A stretch of DNA of 64,000 nt from an uncultured Bacteroides sp. (lineage in GTDB: Bacteria; Bacteroidota; Bacteroidia; Chitinophagales; Chitinophagaceae), in NCBI GenBank assembly GCA_902168085.1, contig CABHOP010000087.1:1-64000 (forward strand). The letters run 5' to 3'. Shown here in pieces: positions 35,037 to 44,185 of this stretch. Made by a program: the position numbers and the translations under genes. Under the pieces are notes generated by a model, which was given only the letters and a program-made list of their open reading frames with translations, was not told the DNA's origin and searched no databases. The number at the start of each line of letters is the position of its first letter. Positions within the stretch are counted from its first letter, which is position 1.

Positions 35037-36032
35037 TTATACAACCATCAGGTTACACCCTCTCAATGCCGTATGATCCATACGTCCCAACACCTCGAAA
35101 CTACCATCTTTATAGAGCGTACCGATATCCTCCGTAGCGATAAAGCTGCATGAGTGTATATTGGCAAGGTCTATAATATTGAGACAACCATTACCGCTTT
35201 CTTTTACATCAAACGGGTCGTTCACATCCCTTATCAATACTTTCATGGTATCAGCACATTGAAAAACGCCATCGTGTAGTGCATATGCCTGAGATAGCAA
35301 TTCCGTCATGCCATATTCCGAATGTATTTGCTGCAATTGCCATTGTCCCTTTAGATAGTCATGTACCTGTGTGCGGGTCCACTCCTGCCGCCTACCCTTC
35401 ATGCCACCTGTTTCCATTACTATGGTGTGCGTCAGCTTCATGGGGTGCTGCTCTGCAAAATCGAGCAAGGCGAATGTGACACCTAATAACAACGTTGGTT
35501 GGTTAGCGCCTTCCAATGCTTGCAGCACTTTGGCCAGCTTGCCATATTCATCCAGGTAAAAGCCATTGGATGCATGGCCACTGTCATGCATCAGCGTTTT
35601 AGCCATGTGCACCAATGAGGCATTACTGCGTTCGAGATAGGAAGGTAATAAAGCCAGGATGGCATAATTGCTTACAGGCCCGTAAAACTGTTCAAACCCC
35701 TTCAGCAAAGACTGATGATAGATATGCTCATCGGCCACGTAATGTTTGCTGGTCACCTCGCCAGTGGTACCACTGCTTTGAAACACCAGTGGGTATTGCG
35801 CATGTTCTCCTGAGGTTACCCGGTGTGTTTTAAAAAATGAAATAGGCAGAAATGGTATGGCGTGTACTGATGTAACCGCTTGCGGGGTTACATGTATGGC
35901 ATCTACATACTGCCTGTATATATGGTTGTTGCTATATTGATACTGAAACAGGGACAACGCCTTTTCTGCAAAGTTTGCCGCGCTGATATCTTTTAAAAAA
36001 TCAGCATCAAATCCCTCTTTTTTGTATAACAC
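35037..36032 (-). CDS. LuxE-like acyl-protein synthetase / adenylate-forming enzyme
   Basis: A 331-residue protein of the LuxE (acyl-protein synthetase) family, related to acyl-CoA ligases. The adenylate-binding P-loop VFQSSGTTGEVTSKHYV and the second motif IHSEYGMTELLSQAY are present; the C-terminal part (GTLYKDGSFEVLGRMDHTALRGCN) matches the hinge and small domain of adenylate-forming enzymes. Bacteroidota copies are usually named acyl transferase, and the substrate is unknown. No luciferase genes are present. It is divergent from the lipoprotein gene, with 21 bp between the two start codons. Confidence 0.85.
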   Translation of the reverse strand: MLYKKEGFDADFLKDISAANFAEKALSLFQYQYSNNHIYRQYVDAIHVTPQAVTSVHAIPFLPISFFKTHRVTSGEHAQYPLVFQSSGTTGEVTSKHYVADEHIYHQSLLKGFEQFYGPVSNYAILALLPSYLERSNASLVHMAKTLMHDSGHASNGFYLDEYGKLAKVLQALEGANQPTLLLGVTFALLDFAEQHPMKLTHTIVMETGGMKGRRQEWTRTQVHDYLKGQWQLQQIHSEYGMTELLSQAYALHDGVFQCADTMKVLIRDVNDPFDVKESGNGCLNIIDLANIHSCSFIATEDIGTLYKDGSFEVLGRMDHTALRGCNLMVV

Positions 36033-36039
36033 TTTTGTA

Positions 36040-36047
36040 TAACTTTG
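36040..36047 (+). promoter_or_regulatory. -7 box TAACTTTG, leaderless-type promoter
   Basis: An exact TAnnTTTG match ending 6 nt before the ATG at 36054, overlapping a TTG that could be misread as a start. A start of transcription about 7 nt after the box would fall on the ATG. Confidence 0.6.
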
Positions 36048-36053
36048 AGAAAT

Positions 36054-36518
36054 ATGAGATCATATCTTGTTTTAATGGCTACTGCCACCCTTATCCTAGG
36101 TGCCTGTAAAAAGAAAGCCAACATTGGTACATCGCCTATCATAACGTATCAAAGACTGGTACCTAATACTGTGCAATCCGGTTCTGCCAAAGATACAGTT
36201 AATATCATTTTCACCATCCAGGATGGGGACGGCGATATTGGCAATGACCCGCAAACCGGTGTGCATGATATTTATTTAAAAGACAGCCGTTCTAACCAGG
36301 AAAATCCATATTTCCTGCCAACGATACCATCTGATGCTATCACACCCGGCGAGGGCATCAATGCTGCTTGTACCCTAAGGGTCTATGCATCCCTCTTCCT
36401 GCTGCTACGCCCCGACCACCCGGACGGTGATACGCTGGACTATGAAATATATGTAAAAGACAAAGCAGGCCATAAAAGCAACGTAATAAAGACAGATAAA
36501 ATTTATATCACTCCATAA
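36054..36518 (+). CDS. Lipoprotein of unknown function
   Basis: A 154-residue lipoprotein: MRSYLVLMATATLILGAC gives a lipobox (LILGAC), followed by a Lys-rich linker and a beta-rich domain with an acidic calcium-type loop, FTIQDGDGDIGNDPQTG. The DGDGDIG motif is frequent in Bacteroidota lipoproteins of this size. The ATG at 36054 is preferred over a TTG three codons upstream because the -7 box overlaps that TTG. No function is known. Confidence 0.8.
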   Translation: MRSYLVLMATATLILGACKKKANIGTSPIITYQRLVPNTVQSGSAKDTVNIIFTIQDGDGDIGNDPQTGVHDIYLKDSRSNQENPYFLPTIPSDAITPGEGINAACTLRVYASLFLLLRPDHPDGDTLDYEIYVKDKAGHKSNVIKTDKIYITP

Positions 36519-36523
36519 TTAAG

Positions 36524-36547
36524 ACGCCCCAGTTAAGGGGCGTTTTT
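36524..36547 (+). terminator. Terminator of the lipoprotein gene
   Basis: The stem ACGCCCC/GGGGCGT with a 6-nt loop is followed by TTTTT, 5 bp after the stop codon. Confidence 0.85.
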
Positions 36548-36744
36548 ATGTTACAGGCTTTACTTCCATTTCATTATTATTTATCTCTACTGCTCTTCAT
36601 ACGGTTGTTGGTACCTGTATAGGCTGCGAAGCGTTTAAAACTGCGCTATTTGATATTCGTTTTTCTACGTGATATGCTGAATTATCTACGTAAAACACGT
36701 ATCGAACATTTGTAATCTACGAGAAAAACGTATTTTTTAGTGTT

Positions 36745-38715
36745 ATGCCACGCGCGCTGATGTTTATCCTGATATTGCTTGTATGCAACTGCACTGCTAT
36801 TGCACAGGATAACCCTACGACCATAACTAATAAATGGCAGCAAACCGGCACTGATACAGCTACCCTTAGGAAAGCCATAGATGCAGCAAGGGATAACATG
36901 GATGCGCAGCCTGAAGCTGCGATGAAGATGTTGGAGGTCTTGCTCAAACAATCGCATAGAATAGGCTATAAAAGGGGCATCAATCAATGTTATTACTATA
37001 TAGCATGGGCATATCACGCACAGGGAAAAAACGAAAAAACAGTTGAAGTTTTAAAGCAACTCATACCCTACACATTAATGCCAGAGAACATTGAAAAGGC
37101 AAACAGTACATACCGGTTGCTAGGTGCCGCTTACTCTCACCTGGGTCAAAATGATGAATCTTTAAAATGCTACGATACGGCACTGCAGTTACTGAAAGGA
37201 AGAGCTATCCCGATTGGCAAACCGGATTCATCAAACGTATATGCTGCATTGTGCTGGAGTTGGGAGCAGCTGGGCGAGCGCAAATATGCCACGGAACTGG
37301 CACACAAGGGCATAGAAATAGCTAAAAGAAGAAAGAACTACCAGGCACTGGGCCAGTTGTACAACCTACTAGGCTCTTCTTCTGAACAGAGCAACCAACC
37401 GGATACAGCAGAAAAATACTTTAAGCTTTCCATACAGATAGCACGTACATACCCCGGCATTAAAGCATCGGAACGCCATAGCCTGCTAGGCCTTGCCAGG
37501 GTGGCTGAAGACAAGGGCGAATACGAAAAAGCACTGCGCTACCTGGATGAAAGCTATGCCACTGCTGAAAAGTCGGTGCAGCAATTAGCAGAAATGAATA
37601 CCGAATCTGAAAGGGCCGCTGTGTATTATGCCATAAAAAAGTATGATAAAGCCTATCGCATCATGATGCCGATGCTGGAAAAGGCATATGAACGAAAACA
37701 AAAAGACCTGCTAAACCGCATAGAACAGATAGCGGCACATATATGTGCTGCTACCGGCCGTTATAAAGAAGCTTGCGATCTTCTTAAACGGCACCAGGAA
37801 GCCAAAGCAGAAAGATATACAAAAGCTAAAGACCGTTTTCTGGAAGCTGTGAGCAAGGCACGCACTGCCGAAAAAGACAGACAGTTAATGGCTCAAAAAC
37901 TTACCATCAGGAAACAAGAAAGCCAGTTGCAACGAACCAATTTCTGGATGGGTATTAGCATATTGGGAACGCTGCTACTCTTTTCCGTAAGCTTTGCAGT
38001 GGTTAGAAACTACAGAAATAAGCAAATACTGCAACAAGCACAGATAGCACAACTGCAGCAATCGAAAGAAATAAACCACCTGAAGGCCCGCATGCGGGGC
38101 GAAGAACAGGAACGCGAACGCATAGCGCGCGACCTGCACGATAGCGTTGCCAGTCAGCTATGGGCTATACGGCTAAAGGTAGAAAGCATGCAACATAAAA
38201 CAGCAGCACCTGGAACTATGAAGGGGGAAAAGCTGAGCACTATCTTTTATCAGTTGGATGAGATAACTCAGACCGTAAGAAAAACGGCTCACAACCTTTT
38301 GCCCGACCTGTTATTACAAGAAGGATTGGCCACTGCCCTCGCCTCTTTTTGTGACAGGCTTGGCAAAACACAAAAGAAACAGATCGACTTCCAGGAATAT
38401 GGCCATGTGCCGGCTATAGATAAAGAAATAGAATTAACTATATACCGTATAGTGCAGGAACTGGTGCAGTACATCAGCCAAAAAACGAGACGTGACAGCC
38501 CATTGCTTGTGCAGCTAAGTTGTATAAACGACCTGCTGAGCTTTAGCATAGAAGGTGAAAGTGCCGAAAATGCAGAGCCTGTTATAAACACAATGAATAC
38601 AGAACAGTTGCAGGAAAAGATATCGACCATCAAAGGTAACCTGGAATTGCAAACGGAACCCGGCAGACCTGTGTATGCCTATTTAGAATTTGACCTAAAA
38701 GACTTTATTGCTTGA
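36745..38715 (+). CDS. TPR sensor histidine kinase (HisKA_3) with degenerate ATPase domain
   Basis: A 656-residue protein: signal sequence (LMFILILLVCNCTAIAQ), tetratricopeptide repeats over about residues 30-350, a coiled-coil, one membrane helix near 400-420 (FWMGISILGTLLLFSVSFAVV), then a HisKA_3 dimerisation domain with phospho-acceptor His465 in ERIARDLHDSVASQL. The C-terminal HATPase region begins normally (IYRIVQELVQ) but lacks the N-box Asn/Lys/His and the DxGxG box (SIEGESAENAEP in its place). It may therefore be a pseudokinase or a partner of another kinase. No response regulator is adjacent. Confidence 0.85.
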   Translation: MPRALMFILILLVCNCTAIAQDNPTTITNKWQQTGTDTATLRKAIDAARDNMDAQPEAAMKMLEVLLKQSHRIGYKRGINQCYYYIAWAYHAQGKNEKTVEVLKQLIPYTLMPENIEKANSTYRLLGAAYSHLGQNDESLKCYDTALQLLKGRAIPIGKPDSSNVYAALCWSWEQLGERKYATELAHKGIEIAKRRKNYQALGQLYNLLGSSSEQSNQPDTAEKYFKLSIQIARTYPGIKASERHSLLGLARVAEDKGEYEKALRYLDESYATAEKSVQQLAEMNTESERAAVYYAIKKYDKAYRIMMPMLEKAYERKQKDLLNRIEQIAAHICAATGRYKEACDLLKRHQEAKAERYTKAKDRFLEAVSKARTAEKDRQLMAQKLTIRKQESQLQRTNFWMGISILGTLLLFSVSFAVVRNYRNKQILQQAQIAQLQQSKEINHLKARMRGEEQERERIARDLHDSVASQLWAIRLKVESMQHKTAAPGTMKGEKLSTIFYQLDEITQTVRKTAHNLLPDLLLQEGLATALASFCDRLGKTQKKQIDFQEYGHVPAIDKEIELTIYRIVQELVQYISQKTRRDSPLLVQLSCINDLLSFSIEGESAENAEPVINTMNTEQLQEKISTIKGNLELQTEPGRPVYAYLEFDLKDFIA

Positions 38716-38840
38716 TAACAAGCCTGTATTTTCTTGTTATTTACGACACTCGTCACCCAACATTAACCATTCGTCAATCAAAGGCTTTAAAGCTCTAACT
38801 ATTAAAAAAAAGGAATTGTCTTTGTCTAAAAAATATAAAC

Positions 38841-39734
38841 ATGAAAAAGACATTACTCCTGAAAAAGATTACCCGAATTGTACTTTCTATTTCGCCCTTG
38901 CTATGTGCCTTTACAATGAATGCACAACATAACACCAATACACCTACGTATGCATTCTATAAAAACTCAGCAGCCACATATAAGGTACCTTTTGCCAATA
39001 CAGATACTTTGTTTGAGCGTTCGCAACTACTATATCCACCCAAGCATATAAAACCAATGTCCGGCAGCGGAACGGTAGCATCGGGCAGCATCACGAAAGT
39101 GTATTTCCGTGCCGATCCCAAAGTAACCCAGACATTCAACATGAAAAAGGTGATTATAAAACTGGCGCAAACTACAGATACTGCTTGGGATAATATGAAA
39201 GTAGATCCGGCCTTCTATACCGTCACAGAGGTTTTCAACCAGGCTACATATACTGTTTCTACACCGGGATGGATAGAGTTCACACTTTCTAAGCCATTTC
39301 AGTACGATAACACAAAAACACTGGTTGTAGAGGTATCGGGCGATGCCGGTTTCACAAGCACTTATTCATCAGAAGGCTCAGCGGGTAAAGCTATAGCCGG
39401 TAAATTCAATTTAGCAACCGGCAACCACCTGCCTATGTGGTTTGAATTTGGCTTCAGCTATGCCACCACTTCAGTAGGCGCGATACAAAATGATACGAAA
39501 GTTGATGTATATCCTAACCCTGCTAATAACGTAGTGCAAATTTCATCAAACAAAAGCATAACAGGCAATATTATCATCATGGATATGAGCGGCACAACGG
39601 TAGCGCAGGAAAAAATGAATGGTACTGCCCATAGTCTTTCTGTATCTAACCTGGCAAACGGCTTGTATTTCTATAAAATAGTTGACGTAGAAAACACACA
39701 AATCAAAACCGGCAAGTTGACGATTTCGCATTAG
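38841..39734 (+). CDS. Secreted protein with type A T9SS sorting domain
   Basis: A 297-residue exported protein. The N-terminal signal (ITRIVLSISPLLCAFTMNAQ) is followed by a beta-sandwich-like domain of about 190 residues (ITKVYFRADPKVTQTFNMKKV, TKTLVVEVSGDAGF) and a type A sorting domain: VDVYPNPANNVVQIS, IIIMDMSGTTV, LANGLYFYKI and the terminal KTGKLTIS. The passenger domain resembles carbohydrate-binding or discoidin-like folds, but no family is certain. It has its own terminator. Confidence 0.85.
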   Translation: MKKTLLLKKITRIVLSISPLLCAFTMNAQHNTNTPTYAFYKNSAATYKVPFANTDTLFERSQLLYPPKHIKPMSGSGTVASGSITKVYFRADPKVTQTFNMKKVIIKLAQTTDTAWDNMKVDPAFYTVTEVFNQATYTVSTPGWIEFTLSKPFQYDNTKTLVVEVSGDAGFTSTYSSEGSAGKAIAGKFNLATGNHLPMWFEFGFSYATTSVGAIQNDTKVDVYPNPANNVVQISSNKSITGNIIIMDMSGTTVAQEKMNGTAHSLSVSNLANGLYFYKIVDVENTQIKTGKLTISH

Positions 39735-39761
39735 TCTTTTTAAACCGATCATTCAACAGAG

Positions 39762-39786
39762 AGGCCCTTTACAGGGCCTTTTCTTT
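39762..39786. terminator. Terminator hairpin between convergent genes
   Basis: The stem AGGCCC/GGGCCT with loop TTTACA is followed by TTTTCTTTT on the plus strand and ends 5 bp before the stop of the convergent DUF1275 gene. Confidence 0.75.
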
Positions 39787-39791
39787 TAAGC

Positions 39792-40511
39792 TCAATTTCT
39801 GGAGGCTTTTCTACGCATCGATATAAGGACCTTCATTCTGAAATAATCATAAAACAGGGCTATCAGCAACAGGACTATTGAAACATAAAATGCAGAAAAA
39901 CCATATTCAAGAAAAAAGACACTACCTACGATTCCGCCAACAATAAAAAAGACAATAATGTTTAGCCTGAGGATAATACGGCGTCTTAATGTTTCATTCT
40001 TTTTAGCACCCTGGAATATTATGTTTGATAAGTCTGTACCAAGGTCTGTAAACATACCGGTAAGGTGTGTGGTTCTGACCACTGCGCCGGATATTATGGT
40101 TACAAGGGCATTTTGCATACCCATGGCAAACAACAGGCTGGCTGCCCAATATTGTTTTTGAGAAATAGCATTATGTGAAGGTGAGATAGCTAACAGAAAG
40201 ATGATAGCCATGATGAGCAATATAGGAGCGGTGTAAGCAAATGGCTTTCCCCGGCCAACCCTGGAAATAACCCCGCAAAAAAATGCCCCGGCCAGAAACG
40301 ATAAAAGCCAGAATATAACCATCCGGGCTTTCGCCATCTGGCCTGTCGCTACATCTACCGCAAGCTGTGCAGCATGCCCTGTCACATTAGTGGTTAGTAT
40401 ACTGAAAGCCATCAACCCACTACCATTTATAAATCCTGCATTGAGGCCGAGTAATATTGCCAGCCGGAGATTATGCTTGTAGTTTCGTTGGGGGCCAGTA
40501 TGACGCAACAT
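39792..40511 (-). CDS. YoaK / DUF1275 family membrane protein
   Basis: A 239-residue inner-membrane protein with about six hydrophobic helices. Family marks are the N-terminal LGLNAGFINGSGLMAF, the segment TTNVTGHAAQLAVDVATG, and the repeat-like GMQNALVTIISGAVVRTTHLTGMFTDLG. DUF1275 proteins have a predicted transporter-like fold and no established substrate. It lies 18 bp downstream of the methyltransferase gene on the same strand. Confidence 0.9.
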   Translation of the reverse strand: MLRHTGPQRNYKHNLRLAILLGLNAGFINGSGLMAFSILTTNVTGHAAQLAVDVATGQMAKARMVIFWLLSFLAGAFFCGVISRVGRGKPFAYTAPILLIMAIIFLLAISPSHNAISQKQYWAASLLFAMGMQNALVTIISGAVVRTTHLTGMFTDLGTDLSNIIFQGAKKNETLRRRIILRLNIIVFFIVGGIVGSVFFLEYGFSAFYVSIVLLLIALFYDYFRMKVLISMRRKASRN

Positions 40512-40529
40512 GGGTTATATCTTATACAA

Positions 40530-41132
40530 CTATCGTTTGATCCAGAAATTCAGAGCGCCGTTTTCTGAGGTCTTCTCTAAGCGGTACTCCCTTGGTATCT
40601 CGTTCCATAAAGTGTGAAAGGTCACAATCTTAGTGCCCGACGGCATAGACTTGAAACCTTTGTGCAACTGACGAATATAGAAATCGTAAAGTGAAAATGA
40701 GTAACTGATACGTTCATCTATTCTATCAGAATCGTCAATATTTTCATGAAACGAATTGTAAAAATAAAAATGATCGTAACGTTTCATATCTATTTGTGTA
40801 AAATTTGCCTCAATAAATGAAGCATTAGGCACACCCAGCTTCCCCCTTGCCTGCTGGGCATAATCCACCAACAACGGACGCTGCTCCACGCCAAAAAAAT
40901 ATGCATCAGGGGCATATGCTGCTGCGGCAAGGCAAAATTTGCCAACCCCGCTACCGATATCCAGTATTTTACACCCCTGCCCTGCCTCATAAAATTCTGC
41001 TGCCTGCTTAGCTACATGCAAAGGTGTCCAGTGCCGCCTTGCCAAAGATCGCATAGATTGCGGAAATAACTGGTCAAATGCTTCATCACTCTGCATATAA
41101 TCAGCCATTGTTAGTACATTCTTATTTTCCAT
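40530..41132 (-). CDS. Class I SAM-dependent methyltransferase
   Basis: A 200-residue methyltransferase. The SAM-binding motif I is CKILDIGSGVGKFCLAAA, with acidic motif II in FFGVEQRPLLV and motif III region YDHFYFYNSFHENIDDSD. The length is that of a single Rossmann domain without accessory parts, and the substrate cannot be inferred. Its start overlaps the end of the GcvH-like gene by 11 bp, so the two are translationally coupled. Confidence 0.88.
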   Translation of the reverse strand: MENKNVLTMADYMQSDEAFDQLFPQSMRSLARRHWTPLHVAKQAAEFYEAGQGCKILDIGSGVGKFCLAAAAYAPDAYFFGVEQRPLLVDYAQQARGKLGVPNASFIEANFTQIDMKRYDHFYFYNSFHENIDDSDRIDERISYSFSLYDFYIRQLHKGFKSMPSGTKIVTFHTLWNEIPREYRLEKTSENGALNFWIKR

Positions 41133-41523
41133 TCTTAACCAGGCTGTTTTTACGATAATCCTTCCAATGTGTTAAGGGCGCCTCATTCACACCTTGCATT
41201 ACCTGCACCTTCACCATCCATGTAAGATGAGCGCCTGCCAGCAATGCATCGGGAGAACGCAGCAGGCTTGGATTGCAAGCCGTTACAATGCCATCTACGG
41301 GCATCCGCAATGGGATGGAATAGTCCTCTGAAATAATATTTGCAATTACCTGCCCGCGTTTTTTAAATCCTTCGGGGGCTGTAAAGATGATTTCCTGAAT
41401 GGCTGTCAACCCTGAAAGTTTGAAATCGCAAACACCTATATGGGCAATATCACCGGAAAAGCGGACCCAATCATGGTCGTCATCTACAAAACATTCCGCC
41501 ATGTGCGGTTCTATTGATAACAT
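41122..41523 (-). CDS. GcvH-like (lipoyl-type fold) protein without the lipoyl lysine
   Basis: About 133 residues from MLSIEPHMAECFVDDDHDWV (41523). The sequence tracks glycine-cleavage H protein: DHDWVRFSGDIAHIGVCDFKL corresponds to HEWLR...VGITEHAQ, and MPVDGIVTACNPSLLRSPD corresponds to PVSGEIVAVNDALSDSPE. In H protein the lipoylated Lys sits in ESVKA; the matching stretch here, NIISEDYSIPLR, has no Lys. It therefore cannot carry lipoate at the usual place and probably has another role. It is coupled to the methyltransferase gene. Confidence 0.75.
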   Translation of the reverse strand: MLSIEPHMAECFVDDDHDWVRFSGDIAHIGVCDFKLSGLTAIQEIIFTAPEGFKKRGQVIANIISEDYSIPLRMPVDGIVTACNPSLLRSPDALLAGAHLTWMVKVQVMQGVNEAPLTHWKDYRKNSLVKNGK

Positions 41524-41692
41524 CCGGCAAAGGTACCACACCCCTGGTATCTAAGTTTGCGATTTATCACATTTCGCCTTGCCACTTAAGCTACGCTGCC
41601 TGCAAAATTGTGAATATGGAGTTGTTGACCGTTTTTTATTCATAAAATGAAAATTTAGTTACCATAATAATATATTTTATAATTTTATAACG

Positions 41693-42088
41693 ATGCTAAA
41701 AAGAGGAATCACAATCCTGATTTTCTTCCTCTACACGCTTGGAATCTCCGGCGTGGCATTGTCGTTTCATTACTGCGGTGGCGATTTGCAAAATGTATTT
41801 CTACATGATAGCAACGAAGACGACTGCTGCGGCGATGAGGATATGGATGATGGCTGCTGTAAGGATAAGGTACTGAAATTTAAAAATTTTGACGACCGTG
41901 TCCATGTAGATAAACTCACTATTGCAAAGGCGTTATTTACTGACTTTGATATTGCTCCTGCTTTCGAAGGCAGGTATATGTGTGCGGTGCTACAATATTG
42001 TAATCCGGTTGCAATAGTGCTGCGGCCACCACCCCTACGAACGGGCGGCCCGCCGCTATACGTACTTCATTCAGTTTTCAGGATTTGA
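41693..42088 (+). CDS. HYC_CC_PP family protein, second copy
   Basis: A 131-residue paralogue of the protein at 25605. One membrane segment (ITILIFFLYTLGISGVALSF) leads into the family marks FHYCGGDLQNVF, an acidic Cys cluster (DDCCGDEDMDDGCCKDK) and the C-terminal Pro-rich LRPPPLRTGGPP. It is followed on the same strand by a thioredoxin-fold T9SS protein and a cytochrome-c peroxidase rather than by an HMA protein and receptor, so this copy sits in a different redox context. Confidence 0.85.
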   Translation: MLKRGITILIFFLYTLGISGVALSFHYCGGDLQNVFLHDSNEDDCCGDEDMDDGCCKDKVLKFKNFDDRVHVDKLTIAKALFTDFDIAPAFEGRYMCAVLQYCNPVAIVLRPPPLRTGGPPLYVLHSVFRI

Positions 42089-42182
42089 TTTATTTTTTTC
42101 TTGTAAGCACTATGCTTACGGACATCGCACGCCGTGTTCCACACGGAATCATTACATATTCACATATCAAATCTAATAAACA

Positions 42183-42956
42183 ATGAAAAAGATATTTCTT
42201 ACCATATTAACCGCTGCTATTTCTGCCGCTTCTTTTGCTCAAACAAACGCTACAAACTGGACAGCTACCGACTGTAGCGGTGCCAGCCATACATTATTCG
42301 ATGAATTAAATAGCGGAAAGATCATTGTGTTTACATGGGTGATGCCCTGCGGCTCTTGTATCAGCGGGGCTAAAGCAGCCTATAATGCAGTACAGACCTT
42401 TGCTGCTTCTCATCCCGGCAAGGTAGTTTTTTATTTAGCCGATGACCTGGGCGACGATAATTGTGCTGCATTAACAAGCTGGATAAACAGTAACGGCATT
42501 GGGAATACATCCAATATGACTGTTTTTGGCAACTCCGGTATTGCTATCAATGAAAACAACTTCGGGGGCTCAGGCATGCCGCATACAGTAGTGATGGGCG
42601 GCACTGATCATAAGATATACTACAACAAGAAAAATGCGGCAGCAAACGACCAGTCGGGCATTGAGAGCGCTGTAAATAGCGCGATAAGTGCAGTAGGAAT
42701 ACAACAGGTCAATTCTGACATGCAATTCTCTGTTTCGCCCAACCCCGTAACAAATGTAGTATCGATTGCAACTAAGAGCGGCATTTCAAAAGTGGTAATT
42801 ACATCATTGACCGGTACCGTAATGAAAGAGGAAAGCTATAACGGTTCAAAGGCGAATGTAAGTATCAGCTTAAACGGCCTGGCTGCCGGCGTATATACTA
42901 TTACAGTTACGGACAAGGATGGACAAACAGGCATCCGCAAAATTGTAAAAGAATAG
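42183..42956 (+). CDS. Secreted thioredoxin-fold protein with T9SS type A sorting domain
   Basis: A 257-residue exported protein (signal MKKIFLTILTAAISAASFAQ). Residues 21-165 form a thioredoxin-like domain with the redox motif in VMPCGSCISGAK (CGSC) and a cis-Pro region GSGMPHTVVMGG. Residues 175-257 form a type A sorting domain (FSVSPNPVTNVVSIA, LAAGVYTITVTDKDGQ). A surface-delivered disulfide or metal-handling enzyme is likely. It sits 2 nt before the peroxidase gene, so the two are probably coexpressed. Confidence 0.87.
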   Translation: MKKIFLTILTAAISAASFAQTNATNWTATDCSGASHTLFDELNSGKIIVFTWVMPCGSCISGAKAAYNAVQTFAASHPGKVVFYLADDLGDDNCAALTSWINSNGIGNTSNMTVFGNSGIAINENNFGGSGMPHTVVMGGTDHKIYYNKKNAAANDQSGIESAVNSAISAVGIQQVNSDMQFSVSPNPVTNVVSIATKSGISKVVITSLTGTVMKEESYNGSKANVSISLNGLAAGVYTITVTDKDGQTGIRKIVKE

Positions 42957-42958
42957 AT

Positions 42959-44029
42959 ATGCGGAAGTTAATTGTACTTGCAGCAATGAGCGTTCTCATT
43001 GCTGTAGCAGGATCGTGCAGCAAAGAAGACCCTCCGAAGAATGAAGCTGTTTACAACCCGACAGCGGCATCCATAACAATCCCTGCCTTCGTAAAACAAT
43101 ACATAGGTGAAATGCCTATGCCATCGGATAATCCGTTGACGACTGAGGGAATATTCCTTGGAAGAAAGTTGTTTTATGAAAAGATGCTGAGCAACGATAT
43201 GACTATGAGTTGCGCAAGCTGTCATAAACAGGAAAATGGCTTTGATGACCCACGACCTTTCAGCCAGGGAACGAATGGCAGTTTTGGAGACCGGAACGCA
43301 ATGGCCATTATCAACCTTGCATGGGACAAACATTTCTTTTGGGATGGGCGCAGAAGTTCACTTGAAGGGCAGGCTCATGACCCCGTTACCAATCCTATAG
43401 AAATGGCGAACAATTGGCCGGATGTGGTACAGAGATTACAGGCCAGCGGCGAGTACCCGGAACTATTCTTCAAGGCATTGGGAACGCGCAAAATAGACAG
43501 TAACCTGGTTGTAAAGGCTATTGCCCAGTTTGAACGCACATTGGTATCATTCAATAGCAGGTTCGACAAATATTACTACATGGGAGACAGCTCTGCGCTA
43601 AACGAACAAGAGAAACGTGGCCTTAGCATCTTTACAGGGAAAGGACTCTGCAAGAATTGCCACCTGATGAATACGCTCCTTACTGATCTTGAATTTCGTA
43701 ATAACGGGCTGGATGAAAACCCTAAAGATGCAGGGTTAATGAAGTTTACAGGTATTGCTGCAGATAATGGCAAGTTCAAGGTTCCGACACTGCGTAACAT
43801 TGCGGTAACCGCCCCATATATGCACGACAGCCGTTTTGCAACACTGGAAGAAGTAGTAGCGTTTTATAGTAGCCAAGTGAAACAGAATAGCCCCAACCTG
43901 GATGAACATATGCCCGAATTCAAGTCAGGTTTGAATTTAACAATACAGGAAAAGGCTGACCTTGTAGCTTTTTTAAAGTCGCTGACTGATAAAGATTTTA
44001 TCACAAATCCAGCATTTAGCCAACCATAA
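42959..44029 (+). CDS. Diheme cytochrome-c peroxidase family lipoprotein
   Basis: A 356-residue protein with a lipoprotein signal (VLIAVAGSC). It has two c-type heme sites, CASCHKQ and CKNCHLM, plus family blocks FLGRKLFYEKMLSNDMTMSC, FWDGRRSSLEGQA, AIAQFERTLVS and PTLRNIAVTAPYMHDSRFATLEEVVAFY. The layout is that of bacterial CCP/MauG enzymes, which reduce H2O2 or oxidise a partner protein in the periplasm. The second such gene is at 45991. The stop codon overlaps the terminator hairpin. Confidence 0.93.
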   Translation: MRKLIVLAAMSVLIAVAGSCSKEDPPKNEAVYNPTAASITIPAFVKQYIGEMPMPSDNPLTTEGIFLGRKLFYEKMLSNDMTMSCASCHKQENGFDDPRPFSQGTNGSFGDRNAMAIINLAWDKHFFWDGRRSSLEGQAHDPVTNPIEMANNWPDVVQRLQASGEYPELFFKALGTRKIDSNLVVKAIAQFERTLVSFNSRFDKYYYMGDSSALNEQEKRGLSIFTGKGLCKNCHLMNTLLTDLEFRNNGLDENPKDAGLMKFTGIAADNGKFKVPTLRNIAVTAPYMHDSRFATLEEVVAFYSSQVKQNSPNLDEHMPEFKSGLNLTIQEKADLVAFLKSLTDKDFITNPAFSQP

Positions 44030-44066
44030 ATAATTGCACGGCTTTCATTAAAGCCGTGCAATTATT
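44029..44066 (+). terminator. Terminator of the thioredoxin-peroxidase operon
   Basis: A perfect 17-bp stem (AATAATTGCACGGCTTT/AAAGCCGTGCAATTATT) with loop CATT, followed by ATTC. The left arm begins in the peroxidase stop codon. Confidence 0.85.
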
Positions 44067-44119
44067 ATTCTTATACAAACAAGGGAACATAAAGTTTCTG
44101 CCGGTTCATCAAGGGTATA

Positions 44120-44162
44120 TGACCTATGTCATATTTTAAGGTGCTAACAGGGGGCACCTTTG
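44120..44162 (+). promoter_or_regulatory. Crp/Fnr-type site and -7 box before the 589-aa gene
   Basis: Palindrome TGACCTATGTCA (44120-44131; arms ATGAC/GTCAT) is followed after exactly 23 nt by CACCTTTG (44155-44162; consensus TAnnTTTG). Same geometry as eight other promoters in 44-59 kb. The ATG is at 44186. Confidence 0.75.
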
Positions 44163-44185
44163 CATTTGCTTTTATACATCTGTAA

